Made by a program: the position numbers and the translations under genes. A DNA stretch of 32,910 bases from SKZT01 sp964478625. Lineage in GTDB: Bacteria; Desulfobacterota; Desulfobacteria; Desulfobacterales; SKZT01. Below are positions 8,371 through 17,166 of the stretch, in pieces. The DNA lies in NCBI GenBank assembly GCA_964478625.1, contig CAYZJH010000041.1, positions 1-32,910 on the forward strand, given 5' to 3'. The notes under the pieces are model-generated. The model searched no databases. It saw nothing but the letters and a program-made list of their open reading frames with translations, and was not told the DNA's origin. Position 1 is the stretch's first letter; every line of letters starts with the position of its first letter.

Positions 8371-10554
8371 TCAAAAATCAAAAACCACGCTTTTAAGGTT
8401 ATCCTTATCAAAATCAATTTTCAGACGGGCGGAGAACTTTTTGCCCTGTTTGGAGGTGAAACCGGGAATGTTTTGTGTGATGCCTTTTTGAAGAAGTTGC
8501 GTAACCGCGCTTTTGGAGATTTTTTTTCCGGCAATGGTTTTCCAGATCACAAACCGGCATGAACCGTCTTCCTTTCGCCAGTTGGAGCATCCATACCCCT
8601 TTTTCCCCTCGATGATTTCACCGCCGCACCGGGGGCACTTACCGAAGACAGCAGGAGCGGTTTTTACAGTTTGTGAGTCATGAACGCCTTTTTCCGCTGC
8701 TATGTGACCGGCCTTGAATTCGTCCACGATTTCCTGAATAAAAATTTTAATGTTATCCAAAAAGGTCTTGCCGTTTTCTTCCCCCTGGGCGATCCGGTTG
8801 AGCTGCATCTCCCACCGGGCGGTCTCTTCGGGAGATGTGAGGATTTTGGCTTTTTCAAAGCGGCGTAACGTGTTGATCAGTAAACACCCCTTGTCCAGAG
8901 CGATCAGGTGACGTTTTTGCCGCTGGATATATTTTCGCATCAACAATGTTTCAATGATCTGTGCACGGGTGGATTGTGTGCCCAGGCCGATATCTCCACG
9001 GTATATTTTTTTCAGGTTATCTTCGGTTACATATCTGGCCGGATTGGTCATATCCCGAAGCAGAAGAGCTTCGGTATATTCCGGAGGCGGCAATGTTTCC
9101 TTATGATCGATTTTGGTGTCGGCAACCTTTGCGGGATCATCTTTTTCCAGGGGCGGAAGATTTTCTTCCTCCATGTCTTCTTCCGAGTCGGCCTTTTTGT
9201 CAATTTCCATCCCATATACCACCCGCCATCCGGGCTTGAGAATCCTTTTGCCCTGAGTACGAAAAGTCTCCTTTTCAATTTCTGTGACAATATGGGTCTG
9301 CTCGTATTCGCAATCTGCATGAAAAGCCGATGCAAAACGTTTCATGACCAGATCGTAGATTTTTTTTTCATCCACCGAAACCCTTTGGGGAAGCGGAGCC
9401 AGGGGAATGATCGCATGATGATCGGTTAGACGGGAGTCGTCAAATACCCGCTTGTAGGTTTCATGGATTCGTTCCGTTAGGATATTTTGAAACGTTTCCG
9501 GGTAAGCCTGAGACAAATTATCGACAATTTTTTTAACGAGAGATATCGTTTGTGTACCCAGCACCCGGGCTTCGGTCCGCGGGTAAGACAGGCATTTTTT
9601 TTCTTCATAAAGGGCCTGGGCTATCCCCAAAGTCTTTTTGGCAGAAAAACCGTACCGGGAGTTGGCTTCCCTTTGAAGATCCGTCAGGGAATACAACAGG
9701 GGTGGAGCCTGATGTTTCTTTTGCTTTTCAACGGAAATAACATGGCCGGTCCGGTGTTCGATTTTTTCCCGGATAGCTGTTGCATCTTGTTCTGAAAGAA
9801 TTCTTGTCTGGTTTTCCTTGAACCAGGTTCCCCACCAGATCCCTTTTTCGTTCTCAAATTGCGCTTTTAAAATCCAGTAGGGTTCAGGTTTGAAGTTTTC
9901 CCGTTCACGACGGCGATCCACCAGAAGCGCCAACACGGCGGTCTGAACTCTTCCAATACTGAACAAATCATTCATTTTGATGGTTGCTGACCGGGACCCG
10001 TTCATTCCCACCAGCCAATCGGCAATCTGCCGTGCCTGTCCGGCGCGCCAGAGCCTGTCATATTCACCCGCCGATTTTAAAGCATTCATTCCGTCTTTGA
10101 CCACCTGGGGCGTCAGGGCCTGGCTGGTCCAGAATCGCTTTATTGTTTTATCATGCTGGAAGTTTTCTGAATCCATTTCTCCCATCATGAGGATGGTGCG
10201 GGCAATGACCTCCCCTTCCCTTCCGGCATCCGTGGCAATCACCACCTGATCCGGAGATTTCTTTGAAAGAAGATGGCAGATAATGTCCAACTGCTTCCGG
10301 GTCTTTTGGATCGGTTTATACTGAAACCGGGAGGGAAGAATCGGAAGATTTTCAAGGCGCCATTTTTTCCATTTGGGATCATAGTCTTGCGGTTCAAACA
10401 GTTCCACCAGGTGTCCTATGGCCCAGGTAATGATATAGTCTTCGTTTTCCAGGTAGCCGTCTTTTTTCCCCCTGACTCCAAGGGCGTTGGCAAAATCTCT
10501 TGCCACCGAGGGTTTTTCCGTGAGAATCAGCGTTTTTGGTTTTAGAGGTTTCAT
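8371..10554 (-). CDS. topB: Type IA DNA topoisomerase, topoisomerase III-like
   Basis: 727 residues from the ATG at 10554 (MKPLKPKTLILTEKPS); the frame stays open upstream to 10647, but that part has no family similarity and no better binding site. The Toprim domain shows E13 (LTEKPSVA) and ATDAGREGE at 107-115. The catalytic tyrosine is Y324 in LSYPRTEAR. The C-terminus has a zinc ribbon (CPRCGGEIIEGKKGYGCSNW) and a TQNIPGFTSKQGKKFSARL unit of the topoisomerase tail. The enzyme relaxes or decatenates DNA by single-strand passage. Its layout is closer to topoisomerase III copies often carried on mobile elements than to housekeeping TopA. It stands alone between a pseudogene and an insertion-sequence scar, so it may be accessory. 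Confidence 0.9.
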   Translation of the reverse strand: MKPLKPKTLILTEKPSVARDFANALGVRGKKDGYLENEDYIITWAIGHLVELFEPQDYDPKWKKWRLENLPILPSRFQYKPIQKTRKQLDIICHLLSKKSPDQVVIATDAGREGEVIARTILMMGEMDSENFQHDKTIKRFWTSQALTPQVVKDGMNALKSAGEYDRLWRAGQARQIADWLVGMNGSRSATIKMNDLFSIGRVQTAVLALLVDRRRERENFKPEPYWILKAQFENEKGIWWGTWFKENQTRILSEQDATAIREKIEHRTGHVISVEKQKKHQAPPLLYSLTDLQREANSRYGFSAKKTLGIAQALYEEKKCLSYPRTEARVLGTQTISLVKKIVDNLSQAYPETFQNILTERIHETYKRVFDDSRLTDHHAIIPLAPLPQRVSVDEKKIYDLVMKRFASAFHADCEYEQTHIVTEIEKETFRTQGKRILKPGWRVVYGMEIDKKADSEEDMEEENLPPLEKDDPAKVADTKIDHKETLPPPEYTEALLLRDMTNPARYVTEDNLKKIYRGDIGLGTQSTRAQIIETLLMRKYIQRQKRHLIALDKGCLLINTLRRFEKAKILTSPEETARWEMQLNRIAQGEENGKTFLDNIKIFIQEIVDEFKAGHIAAEKGVHDSQTVKTAPAVFGKCPRCGGEIIEGKKGYGCSNWRKEDGSCRFVIWKTIAGKKISKSAVTQLLQKGITQNIPGFTSKQGKKFSARLKIDFDKDNLKSVVFDF

Positions 10555-10647
10555 TTTGTTTGTTTCATATCCAAATTTAAATTTTTTATAGTAACCTTTT
10601 TCGATGAAGTTTTCACCTGAAATTTTAATGGATTGTAGAGAACACAT

Positions 10648-10747
10648 AAAATGTCCGGTGTCCCAGCAGGTAAAGTGTCCGGTTTAGAATGCACCGAAGG
10701 AAGTGCAAATGAAGCGGTCAGAGCTGCAACAGGAGATCCGGAAAAAG
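10648..10747 (+). mobile_element. Truncated insertion-sequence left end with transposase N-terminus
   Basis: ATGTCCGG at 10651 and GTGTCCGG at 10675 resemble an IS terminal region. They are followed by an ATG at 10709 encoding MKRSELQQEIRKK, which resembles the start of ISNCY-type transposases (recognised from memory). After 13 codons the sequence passes abruptly into the dispersed repeat at 10748, so the element is a fragment. The reading frame continues by chance to 11029 with no transposase similarity. Confidence 0.5.
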
Positions 10748-10924
10748 AGATTCTTCGGTCGCCGTGGTTTCAATCCACTTATTAGGGAAAATTTTCTTTT
10801 CATGCATCGAGGCGTTGGGAGTCGCTCCCTCAGAATGACATGCAAAGGGAAGCTTTCGGAACATGATGCCGGTATTAGACAGGAGTTTAACTTGAGGTCA
10901 ATGGGCTTTCGCCGGAATAGCGAA
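10748..10924 (+). repeat. Dispersed intergenic repeat, copy B
   Basis: AGATTCTTCGGTCGCCGTGG at 10748, GTCGCTCCCTCAG about 10821 and ATGACATGCAA about 10836 all recur, in the same order and inverted orientation, at 28158-28275 (copy C). The following CTTTCGGAACATGATGCCGG is shared with copy A. No coding potential is recognised. Confidence 0.75.
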
Positions 10925-11045
10925 TCATTCCCTGTAAAATCGCTTGCCATCTTGCCATGGTCATTTCATTTTTTCACTTCTGCTGAAAAAATACTGGGTA
11001 AAAAAAATATATACACTACGGATGATTGATTTTTTATATTAATAT

Positions 11046-11107
11046 TTGACTTTTTGATCAATCCATAGTTAACATTTTCCAATTAACAATGACCTGTTTT
11101 TAAGGAG
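11046..11107 (+). promoter_or_regulatory. AT-rich leader of the lectin gene with ribosome binding site
   Basis: The stretch from 10925 to 11113 is very AT-rich. TTGACT at 11046 could be a -35 element, but no convincing -10 follows at 17 bases. AAGGAG at 11102-11107, 6 bases before the ATG at 11114, is a clear ribosome binding site. Only the latter is well supported. Confidence 0.35.
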
Positions 11108-11113
11108 AAGAAT

Positions 11114-12367
11114 ATGAAAAAGGGTATGATTTTGATATTTTTTGTAGTTTTCATGATGTCAACAATCACTCATGCGGATAACGCAAAAATTCTAAATACC
11201 CGAAACGGCCACACCTACCAACTGATTCAAAGCCCACAATCCTGGACCGAGGCCAGATCCCAGTGTGAAAGGTTGGGAGGTTATCTTGTCACTATTACGT
11301 CCAAAGAGGAACAAAATTTTATTTTTGATAAAATTTTAAGACATATAAATAAAGACGTTTGGGCCGGAGCAACGGACAAAGATGTTGAAGGTGATTGGAA
11401 ATGGATCACCGGTGAGACTTTTCAATATAGCAACTGGCGAAGCGGGGAACCCAATAACGAGAATGGTGTTGAAGATTACCTGGAATTAAAATTGCTTTTT
11501 GGTTTCAAATGGAATGATGTTCCAAATGCGGTTAAAAGAAACTGGTTTATTTGCGAATGGGATAAACCAGTGAGTATAACCCCTGTGCAAAGATCCTTTG
11601 AGAATGCATCTGAAAAAAATACGGATGATTCGGTTTCAGTCCATCATGAAGCAATTGAGAAAATAGAAGCTCCGGAACCTGCCGGTGAGAACAACAGCAA
11701 CTTTTCAGGTCAAACCTTTACCTACTATTTGCCGCTATTTACCCATTCAAACAGGTATCTCACGGGTGTAGGCATATCAAACAGCAATGCATCTGAGCAG
11801 GCCGGTGTTTTGATCACCGTATATGACAATAATGGTCAAACTATTTTAACGGATAGGGTATCGATCGTTGCGGACGGGCAGATAACAAAAGTTCTCTATA
11901 CGGATCGCATGCAGCAGGGATGGTCAAAAATCCAATCAGATCAACCCTTAACCGGCGTTTGTTTTATGGTTGCTGCAGGCTCGGGAAGTGAAAATTATAT
12001 GGCGGATGTGGCTTTTGTTACAAAAACATATACAGATCTGCATGTTCCCCATGTCAGTTCCGACAATTCCTGGGATACCCATCTGTTTATCGCCAACCCC
12101 AATGATTTTGAGGAAACCGTTTATATTGATGTGGTGGCATCGGATGGAACCCTGGCAGCGTCTTCGTTCAAAAATATTGTTGCGCTGGGAAGCACCGATT
12201 TCAGCCTCTCTTCTGTTTTGCAAGGAAAAACCCTGGTTGGAGGTAAGGTGAAAATGTTTTCTTCCAGAGGTTTTATCGCCTATGCTCTGTATACCAATAT
12301 CAAGACCGGCGCGCGATCTTTTGCCGGAATCAGTCCTATGGATCCATTTTCAAAGCCTGTGAAATAA
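11114..12367 (+). CDS. Secreted C-type lectin domain protein
   Basis: 417 residues. Residues 1-21 are a signal peptide ending STITHA. A C-type lectin-like domain spans about 25-150: C51 and C147 form the expected outer disulfide, and WAGATD, WKWITGE, E112-P113-N114 and W133-N134-D135 are the canonical calcium and sugar contacts. EPN points to mannose-type ligands in animal lectins. After an acidic linker (about 155-195) come two related beta-rich modules beginning YYLPLFTHSNRYLTGVGISN and LHVPHVSSDNSWDTHLFIAN, an apparent tandem duplication. The protein is probably exported and binds glycan or a partner at the cell surface; that is inference. It is monocistronic and ends at a shared terminator. 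Confidence 0.85.
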   Translation: MKKGMILIFFVVFMMSTITHADNAKILNTRNGHTYQLIQSPQSWTEARSQCERLGGYLVTITSKEEQNFIFDKILRHINKDVWAGATDKDVEGDWKWITGETFQYSNWRSGEPNNENGVEDYLELKLLFGFKWNDVPNAVKRNWFICEWDKPVSITPVQRSFENASEKNTDDSVSVHHEAIEKIEAPEPAGENNSNFSGQTFTYYLPLFTHSNRYLTGVGISNSNASEQAGVLITVYDNNGQTILTDRVSIVADGQITKVLYTDRMQQGWSKIQSDQPLTGVCFMVAAGSGSENYMADVAFVTKTYTDLHVPHVSSDNSWDTHLFIANPNDFEETVYIDVVASDGTLAASSFKNIVALGSTDFSLSSVLQGKTLVGGKVKMFSSRGFIAYALYTNIKTGARSFAGISPMDPFSKPVK

Positions 12368-12404
12368 AAAAAGGCGGATTGAATTAACTTTAATTCAATC
12401 CGCC
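12366..12404 (-). terminator. Rho-independent terminator between convergent genes
   Basis: A perfect 15-base inverted repeat (GGCGGATTGAATTAA, two-base centre, and its complement) lies at 12373-12404. Read on the minus strand it is followed by seven U (A tract 12366-12372), so it terminates the zinc-ribbon gene. It overlaps the stop codon of the lectin gene, whose transcript it would also fold at its 3' end. Confidence 0.9.
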
Positions 12405-12433
12405 TCCGAAGATCTCCGATCAATAAAATCGGC

Positions 12434-12640
12434 TTATTTTTTCATTTGGCATTCTTTATCCCATTCAGGGCAGGCATCTTTCATGCTTGCGGTATATTTG
12501 ATCATACATTCCCCACATTCCATTTCAACATTGGGAACATCCCCGAATTTTTTTTGAATTTCTTCTTTGCTCAGGTGAGACACTGCACTGCATCCGCATT
12601 GAGGGCAGGCCGTTTTGATCTGATATTTTTTTTCCGACAT
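12434..12640 (-). CDS. Small cysteine-rich, zinc-ribbon-like protein
   Basis: 68 residues preceded by GGAGGT. Two CxxC pairs (CPQCGC near the N-terminus, CGEC in the middle) would hold one zinc ion, and two more cysteines follow in CPEWDKEC. No catalytic motif, signal peptide or membrane segment is visible. It is transcribed alone, with its own ribosome site and a strong terminator. A regulatory or metal-handling role is possible, but I do not recognise the family. Confidence 0.75.
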   Translation of the reverse strand: MSEKKYQIKTACPQCGCSAVSHLSKEEIQKKFGDVPNVEMECGECMIKYTASMKDACPEWDKECQMKK

Positions 12641-12764
12641 TTTTTTACCTCCGATTTAAAGTTTACCTGTACCGGGCTATTTTTTCATTTACAAGTCATC
12701 TTACCAATAAAGGATAAAAGGTTACCTGTCAAGACAGCGAAATTGTTAAGCTCCGGTTTTGAAG

Positions 12765-14129
12765 TTATGGAAGCAATCTTTCAAGAATCTCTCTGGAAAC
12801 CATATTTTCCTCCAGTGCGACTTCCCTGATCGTTTTTCCGGAATCAAAAGCCTTTTTGGAAAGGGATGCGGCTTGGTCATAGCCGATTTCAGGCACAAGA
12901 AATGTGGCCATTGCGAGGCTTTTTTCGATATTGGATTCGCATTTTTCGCGATTTGCCAGGATGCCTTCAATACATCTTTCGGCCAGATGTTTGGATGCCC
13001 GTGCCGATAGGCTGACGGATTGAATCAGATTATAGGCAATCAAGGGAAGGCTGACATTGAGTTCGAAGTTCCCTGACTGGCCGGCCATGGCAATCGACAT
13101 ATCATTTCCGATTACCTGGAAAGCGACCTGAATGACTGCCTCGGGAATTACCGGGTTGATTTTACCCGGCATCATGGATGATCCGGGCTGCAGGGATGGA
13201 ATGGTGATCTCTCCCAAACCGCAACGGGGTCCTGAAGAAAGCCAACGGATATCATTGGAGATCTTTATTAATGAGACGGCCAGGGTTTTCAACATTCCAC
13301 TGGTTTCTACAGCAGCATCTTGTGCCGCTTGAGCTTCAAAATGGTTGGCAGCCTCGATAAACGGAATTCCTGTTTCCTTTGAAATGTATCCGATAGTTAA
13401 CTGGGCAAATTCAGGATGTGCATTGGCACCGGTACCGACGGCTGTTCCTCCCAATGCCAGTTCTGCCAGTCGATTTTTAACATTTTTGATTCTTTCAATG
13501 CCTAGTTTGATTTGCCTGGCGTACCCTGAGAATTCATCACCCAGCGTTAAAGGTATTGCATCCTGAAGATGGGTCCTTCCGATTTTTTGGATATCCTTAA
13601 ATTCGAATGATTTCTGAAGTAGCGCTACGCAAAGTTGTTCAAGGCTGGGGACAAGTTTTGTCAAAATCAGTTTCAAAACGGAAATATGAATGGCTGATGG
13701 AATCACATCGTTGCTTGATTGCCCCAGGTTCACATGGTCATTTGGGTGTACCGGTGAATTTCCCCCTCTTTTTCCCGTGAGGATTTCATTGGCGCGACCT
13801 GCAATGACTTCGTTGACATTCATGTTGGCCGATGTTCCCGACCCCGTCTGAAACACATCCACAATGAACTGATCCTGCAATTTTCCATCAATGATTTCTT
13901 CGGCTGCCTTTTGAATGGCTTCGGAAATTGCCTGGTCCAAAAGACCTAATTCCAAATGACTTTGAGCGGCACATTTTTTTATCAAAGCCACCGCACTGGT
14001 CAATTCGCCCGGTAATCTCAATTCGCTGATTTTGAAATTTTCGGATGCCCTGAAAGTTTGAGCGCCGTAATAAGCATCTTCCGGGACTTTGACACTTCCC
14101 ATGGAATCATATTCGTTTCGGAATTTCAT
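12765..14129 (-). CDS. fumC: Class II fumarate hydratase (fumarase/aspartase superfamily)
   Basis: 454 residues, full length. The enzyme would interconvert fumarate and malate in the cytosol. QTGSGTSANMNVNEV, HPNDHVNLGQSSND, GRTHLQDAIPLTLG and the signature GSSMMPGKIN at 316-325 place it in the superfamily, and SGNFELNV is fumarase-like. However, the residues after the signature read PVIPE, as in aspartate ammonia-lyases, where fumarases usually have PTQCE. Fumarase is favoured overall; aspartase or a relative is the alternative. It is the first recognisable metabolic gene of this minus-strand block; the next gene upstream is the 86-residue hypothetical. Confidence 0.78.
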   Translation of the reverse strand: MKFRNEYDSMGSVKVPEDAYYGAQTFRASENFKISELRLPGELTSAVALIKKCAAQSHLELGLLDQAISEAIQKAAEEIIDGKLQDQFIVDVFQTGSGTSANMNVNEVIAGRANEILTGKRGGNSPVHPNDHVNLGQSSNDVIPSAIHISVLKLILTKLVPSLEQLCVALLQKSFEFKDIQKIGRTHLQDAIPLTLGDEFSGYARQIKLGIERIKNVKNRLAELALGGTAVGTGANAHPEFAQLTIGYISKETGIPFIEAANHFEAQAAQDAAVETSGMLKTLAVSLIKISNDIRWLSSGPRCGLGEITIPSLQPGSSMMPGKINPVIPEAVIQVAFQVIGNDMSIAMAGQSGNFELNVSLPLIAYNLIQSVSLSARASKHLAERCIEGILANREKCESNIEKSLAMATFLVPEIGYDQAASLSKKAFDSGKTIREVALEENMVSREILERLLP

Positions 14130-14164
14130 CGGATTAACTTACTCCATCATAAATGAAATGATTA

Positions 14165-14184
14165 CGCCGCCTTTTAAGGCGGCG
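14165..14184 (-). other. GC-rich perfect inverted repeat between genes
   Basis: CGCCGCCTT, two bases, AAGGCGGCG forms a 9-base perfect stem between the 86-residue gene and fumC. No U run follows on either strand, so it is a weak terminator candidate. It could instead be a transcript-stabilising or processing hairpin. Confidence 0.4.
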
Positions 14185-14268
14185 CATCCATATCGACCCA
14201 AAATATTTAATGACATCTTGTGAATCGATTTTATAAAAAAAAACTTCCGTAAAAGATAATTAAAAATG

Positions 14269-14529
14269 TTACATACCGGGCTTAAATCTTTCGGCCGTAT
14301 CTTTGAGCTGGGCAATTTCGAGGCCGAGACTGACGCATTGTTTGCCGTCCATACAAAGAGCGGCGTCATTTTCCTCAAGATAATGCTTGATCGTGTTATT
14401 GTCTTTTTTCAGATAGACCGCCCAAACTTTTTTTTCTTCATCGTATTCCACTTTGACATCAATTCCGCATTCGCCTATGTCCGGATAGACAGATTGAATC
14501 TTTTTGCAAAGTTCTTCCTTATCGTACAT
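14269..14529 (-). CDS. Conserved-looking small hypothetical protein
   Basis: 86 residues with a strong ribosome site (AAGGGGG) before the ATG at 14529. The protein is acidic and lysine-rich with an alternating beta pattern (CGIDVKVEYDEEKKVWAVYLKKDN), a helix (TIKHYLEENDAALCMDG) and a C-terminal helix ending AERFKPGM. Three cysteines are scattered (C8, C21 and one in ALCMDGKQC, which adds another). No signal peptide or membrane span is seen. I do not recognise a family. It lies between arsC and fumC on the same strand, about 140 bases from each, so co-transcription is uncertain. Confidence 0.65.
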   Translation of the reverse strand: MYDKEELCKKIQSVYPDIGECGIDVKVEYDEEKKVWAVYLKKDNNTIKHYLEENDAALCMDGKQCVSLGLEIAQLKDTAERFKPGM

Positions 14530-14669
14530 GGTTCCCCCTTTCTTGGAAAAACGGCTAAAAAGTTGATTTTAAGAAGAACAGTTATCATGGATTTCAAATC
14601 ATTTCTGATTTGAAAACATGCTAAGTGATAAGTAACATAAACCATGAAATACTTGTTCGCAAGTCAAAA

Positions 14670-15101
14670 TCATTCGCTTATTTTTTTTACGAAGTCTGCA
14701 ACTTTTTCCTGAATTTTATCCCTGAGTTGTCTTAAGGCCTTTTTTTTCGCATCCGGGGTACCGATTATTTTTTCGGGATCATCAAAAGGCCAGGAAAGTC
14801 TTCTGGCAATACCTGGAAATATCGGACATTGTCTCTCTATCGCTTCTTCACAAACCGTGATCACGTAGTCATAAAGACGTCCTTGTTTAAAAAATTCAAA
14901 AACCGAGTCAGAACTGTTCCGGCTGAGGTCAAGGCCAACTTCTTTCATGATCTCCACGACTTCCGGAAGAACCGGCTTTGGATCTAAACCGGCGCTTTCG
15001 GCAACCACAAGGCCTTTTCCTGTTTGATTGGCAAAAGCTTCTGCCATTTGGCTCCTTCCACTGTTGTGCGCACAAATAAAAAGAATCTTTTTCTGTTCCA
15101 T
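14670..15101 (-). CDS. arsC: Arsenate reductase, low-molecular-weight phosphatase type
   Basis: 143 residues from the ATG at 15101, chosen because GGAG lies 6 bases upstream; an earlier ATG at 15131 lacks this. The P-loop C10-A-H-N-S-G-R16 is the CX5R motif of low-molecular-weight protein tyrosine phosphatases. C84 and C92 sit where thioredoxin-coupled ArsC enzymes carry the second and third redox cysteines. The enzyme would reduce arsenate to arsenite. No arsB, acr3 or arsR neighbour is present in the window, so an isolated resistance gene or a phosphatase of another substrate remains possible. Confidence 0.83.
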   Translation of the reverse strand: MEQKKILFICAHNSGRSQMAEAFANQTGKGLVVAESAGLDPKPVLPEVVEIMKEVGLDLSRNSSDSVFEFFKQGRLYDYVITVCEEAIERQCPIFPGIARRLSWPFDDPEKIIGTPDAKKKALRQLRDKIQEKVADFVKKISE

Positions 15102-15389
15102 GTTTTCTCCGAAAATTAAGTTTTTTTCCATGAAACTGTCCGATTTTAAACAAAGAAAATCGGTGTTTGATTTTTGTTCGTTGTTAAAAATTAACGGGTG
15201 AAGATTCCGTATGCCGGATCAGGACAGGCATATGGAAAACCTGGAAAATCAGGGTAATCATAATATATTTGAATCAGGCTAGAAAATTGTTAGGATTGAG
15301 GGGGAATGATCGAATACCTTCAGGCAATCCGCCTTCCTTCCGCACAAAAGGCTCTCACGCACTTTGGCAATTACTTGTAAACCTAATGG

Positions 15390-16394
15390 TTATAAAATCT
15401 TCAGAACAATTTTTCCGGTCATGTGACCCTCCTCAATAAGCTGGTGAGCCTGAGCGGCTTTTTCCAGGGGAAATGTTTTTGCAACCTTGATCGAAACCTC
15501 GCCCGCTTCAAATTGTCGGGTGGCTTTTTCGAGCATTTGCCGTTGAGCAATACGATTTTCATGCATCCCCAGATGCATGGGGGTTAACATCAGCTCATAA
15601 ACAACAGAAAGGTTACGAAGCTTGGCTATCCTGACAGATCCGGGGTTACAGATATCTTCCAGAAGAGTAACGACCTTGCCATAAATCGCTGCGGCCCCGA
15701 ATGATTGGCAAAAAGTGTCTTTACCCACCGTATCAAAAACGACATCAACACCTTTTCCCTTGGTCCAGTCAAGGGCTGATTGCACGAAATCCGTTTCCCG
15801 ATAATTGATGGTATAATCTGCGCCGAGGGATTCGACAAACGTCGCTTTTTCCCTGTTGCTGACCGTCGCGGCAATCCGGGTCCCAAGTCTTTTGGCAATC
15901 TGAATGGCGACATGCCCGACCCCACCGGCTCCGGCATGTATCAGTACCGTTTGATCCTTTTGCAATCCGGCACGGTCCACCAATGATTCATAAGCGGTGA
16001 TCCAAACCAGGGGCACGGCAGCCGCATGGGTCATGGAAAGGTTGGATGGTTTTCGGGCGACATATTGTTGATGAATTACGGTATATTCGGCATAGTTTCC
16101 CTGTTCAGGGCCACCAATGCCACCATTAAAAAAATAGACTTCGTCACCGACCTTAAATCGTGTGACGCGATCGCCGATGGTTTCCACGATGCCGGCACCA
16201 TCGCATCCAAGGATTGCCGGAAGGTTATCCGGAAAGAAAGTCCCGGCATTGCGCATTTTATAATCCACAGGATTGATCCCTGCAGCATGCAACCGAACCC
16301 GGATAAATTCGGGGTCATTGATTTCAGGTTTTGGAACATCTGCCAGTTCCATAGCGTCAGTTCCTCCGGCCTTTTTTACAATCACCGCTTTCAT
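15390..16394 (-). CDS. Quinone oxidoreductase-like MDR dehydrogenase
   Basis: 334 residues with GGAG ahead of the ATG at 16394. The N-terminal GroES-like half (GINPVDYKMRNAG) and the nucleotide-binding half with AGAGGVGHVAIQIAKRLG identify the medium-chain dehydrogenase/reductase superfamily, in the NADPH:quinone reductase branch. Catalytic zinc cysteines are not evident, as expected for that branch. It would reduce quinones or enone/aldehyde compounds with NAD(P)H in the cytosol. It is followed by a gap of about 290 bases without a recognisable gene before arsC, so it is probably monocistronic. Confidence 0.88.
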   Translation of the reverse strand: MKAVIVKKAGGTDAMELADVPKPEINDPEFIRVRLHAAGINPVDYKMRNAGTFFPDNLPAILGCDGAGIVETIGDRVTRFKVGDEVYFFNGGIGGPEQGNYAEYTVIHQQYVARKPSNLSMTHAAAVPLVWITAYESLVDRAGLQKDQTVLIHAGAGGVGHVAIQIAKRLGTRIAATVSNREKATFVESLGADYTINYRETDFVQSALDWTKGKGVDVVFDTVGKDTFCQSFGAAAIYGKVVTLLEDICNPGSVRIAKLRNLSVVYELMLTPMHLGMHENRIAQRQMLEKATRQFEAGEVSIKVAKTFPLEKAAQAHQLIEEGHMTGKIVLKIL

Positions 16395-16555
16395 AATGAA
16401 TTCTCCTTAGGCTGAGGTTAAAATGAAGGGTGTTTCAAATAACGCAAAGTTAAGGTAAGGCCCTTCAGGGAAAGCGTCAATTCAAAGTGTTTTGAATACG
16501 AATTCAAGATTCGGAATTCGTTTTCAGAATTTTTTTCCGGAATATAAAGACCCCT

Positions 16556-16575
16556 TTACCGGTCATTGCCGGTAA
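16556..16575 (-). terminator. Possible terminator hairpin downstream of tag
   Basis: TTACCGG, six bases, CCGGTAA forms a 7-base stem starting 24 bases past the tag stop codon. On the minus strand the following sequence (GGGGTCTTTATATT) is only weakly U-rich, so termination is uncertain. Confidence 0.35.
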
Positions 16576-16598
16576 CCTCCTGATCGGAAAGATTTTTT

Positions 16599-17165
16599 TT
16601 ATCCTATCAGTTCCCGGTATCGGAAACATGTGGTCAGGTGATCATTGACCATCCCTATAGCCTGCATGAATGCATAGCAAATCACAGGGCCGACAAATTT
16701 GAATCCTCTTTTTTTCAGGTCTTTGCTCATGGTGATGGATTGGAGGGTTTCCGAAGGTATATCTTCAGGTTTTGTCCATGCGTTGACAATTGGTTCATGG
16801 TCTGTAAACTGCCAGATATATCCGTCAAAGCTTCCGAAATGATCACGCACCTTAATGAAGGCTCTGGCGTTTTCGACGGCGGAAACGATTTTAAGCCGGT
16901 TTTTGACCAGTCCGCTGTTTTTCAGAAGTTCTTCGATTTTATTGTGGTCATAATATGCAACAAGATCAGGGTCAAAGTGGTCAAACGCTGACTGATAATG
17001 GATTCGCTTTTTGAGTATGGTTATCCAGCTCAAGCCCGCCTGAGCCCCTTCAAGGACAAGCATTTCGAAAAGCTTTTGATCATCATGCACCGGAATCCCC
17101 CATTCGGTGTCATGATATTGAAGATGTAACGGATCGCTTTGTGCCCATGGGCATCTTGTTTTCAT
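16599..17165 (-). CDS. tag: DNA-3-methyladenine glycosylase I
   Basis: 188 residues from the ATG at 17165 (MKTRCPWAQSD), matching the usual start of Tag; the frame extends to 17222 but that part is another gene's coding region. Tag removes 3-methyladenine from alkylated DNA, starting base excision repair. The zinc site is complete: C5, H18, H176 and C180 (NDHLTTC). YHDTEWGIP and LEGAQAGLSW carry the base-binding and catalytic acidic residues. There is no good ribosome site; the start lies 1 base after the stop of the upstream UGA-containing ORF, so translation is probably coupled to it. Confidence 0.93.
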   Translation of the reverse strand: MKTRCPWAQSDPLHLQYHDTEWGIPVHDDQKLFEMLVLEGAQAGLSWITILKKRIHYQSAFDHFDPDLVAYYDHNKIEELLKNSGLVKNRLKIVSAVENARAFIKVRDHFGSFDGYIWQFTDHEPIVNAWTKPEDIPSETLQSITMSKDLKKRGFKFVGPVICYAFMQAIGMVNDHLTTCFRYRELIG

Positions 17166-17166
17166 T

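Noticed and set aside
10703..11029. The + strand frame of 108 codons running from the transposase start
   Set aside because: Only the first 13 residues after the ATG at 10709 look like transposase; the rest is translated repeat sequence.
15211..15282. A 23-codon + strand ORF (starting MPDQDRHMENL) between arsC and the quinone oxidoreductase gene
   Set aside because: No well-spaced ribosome site and no recognisable feature; likely chance.
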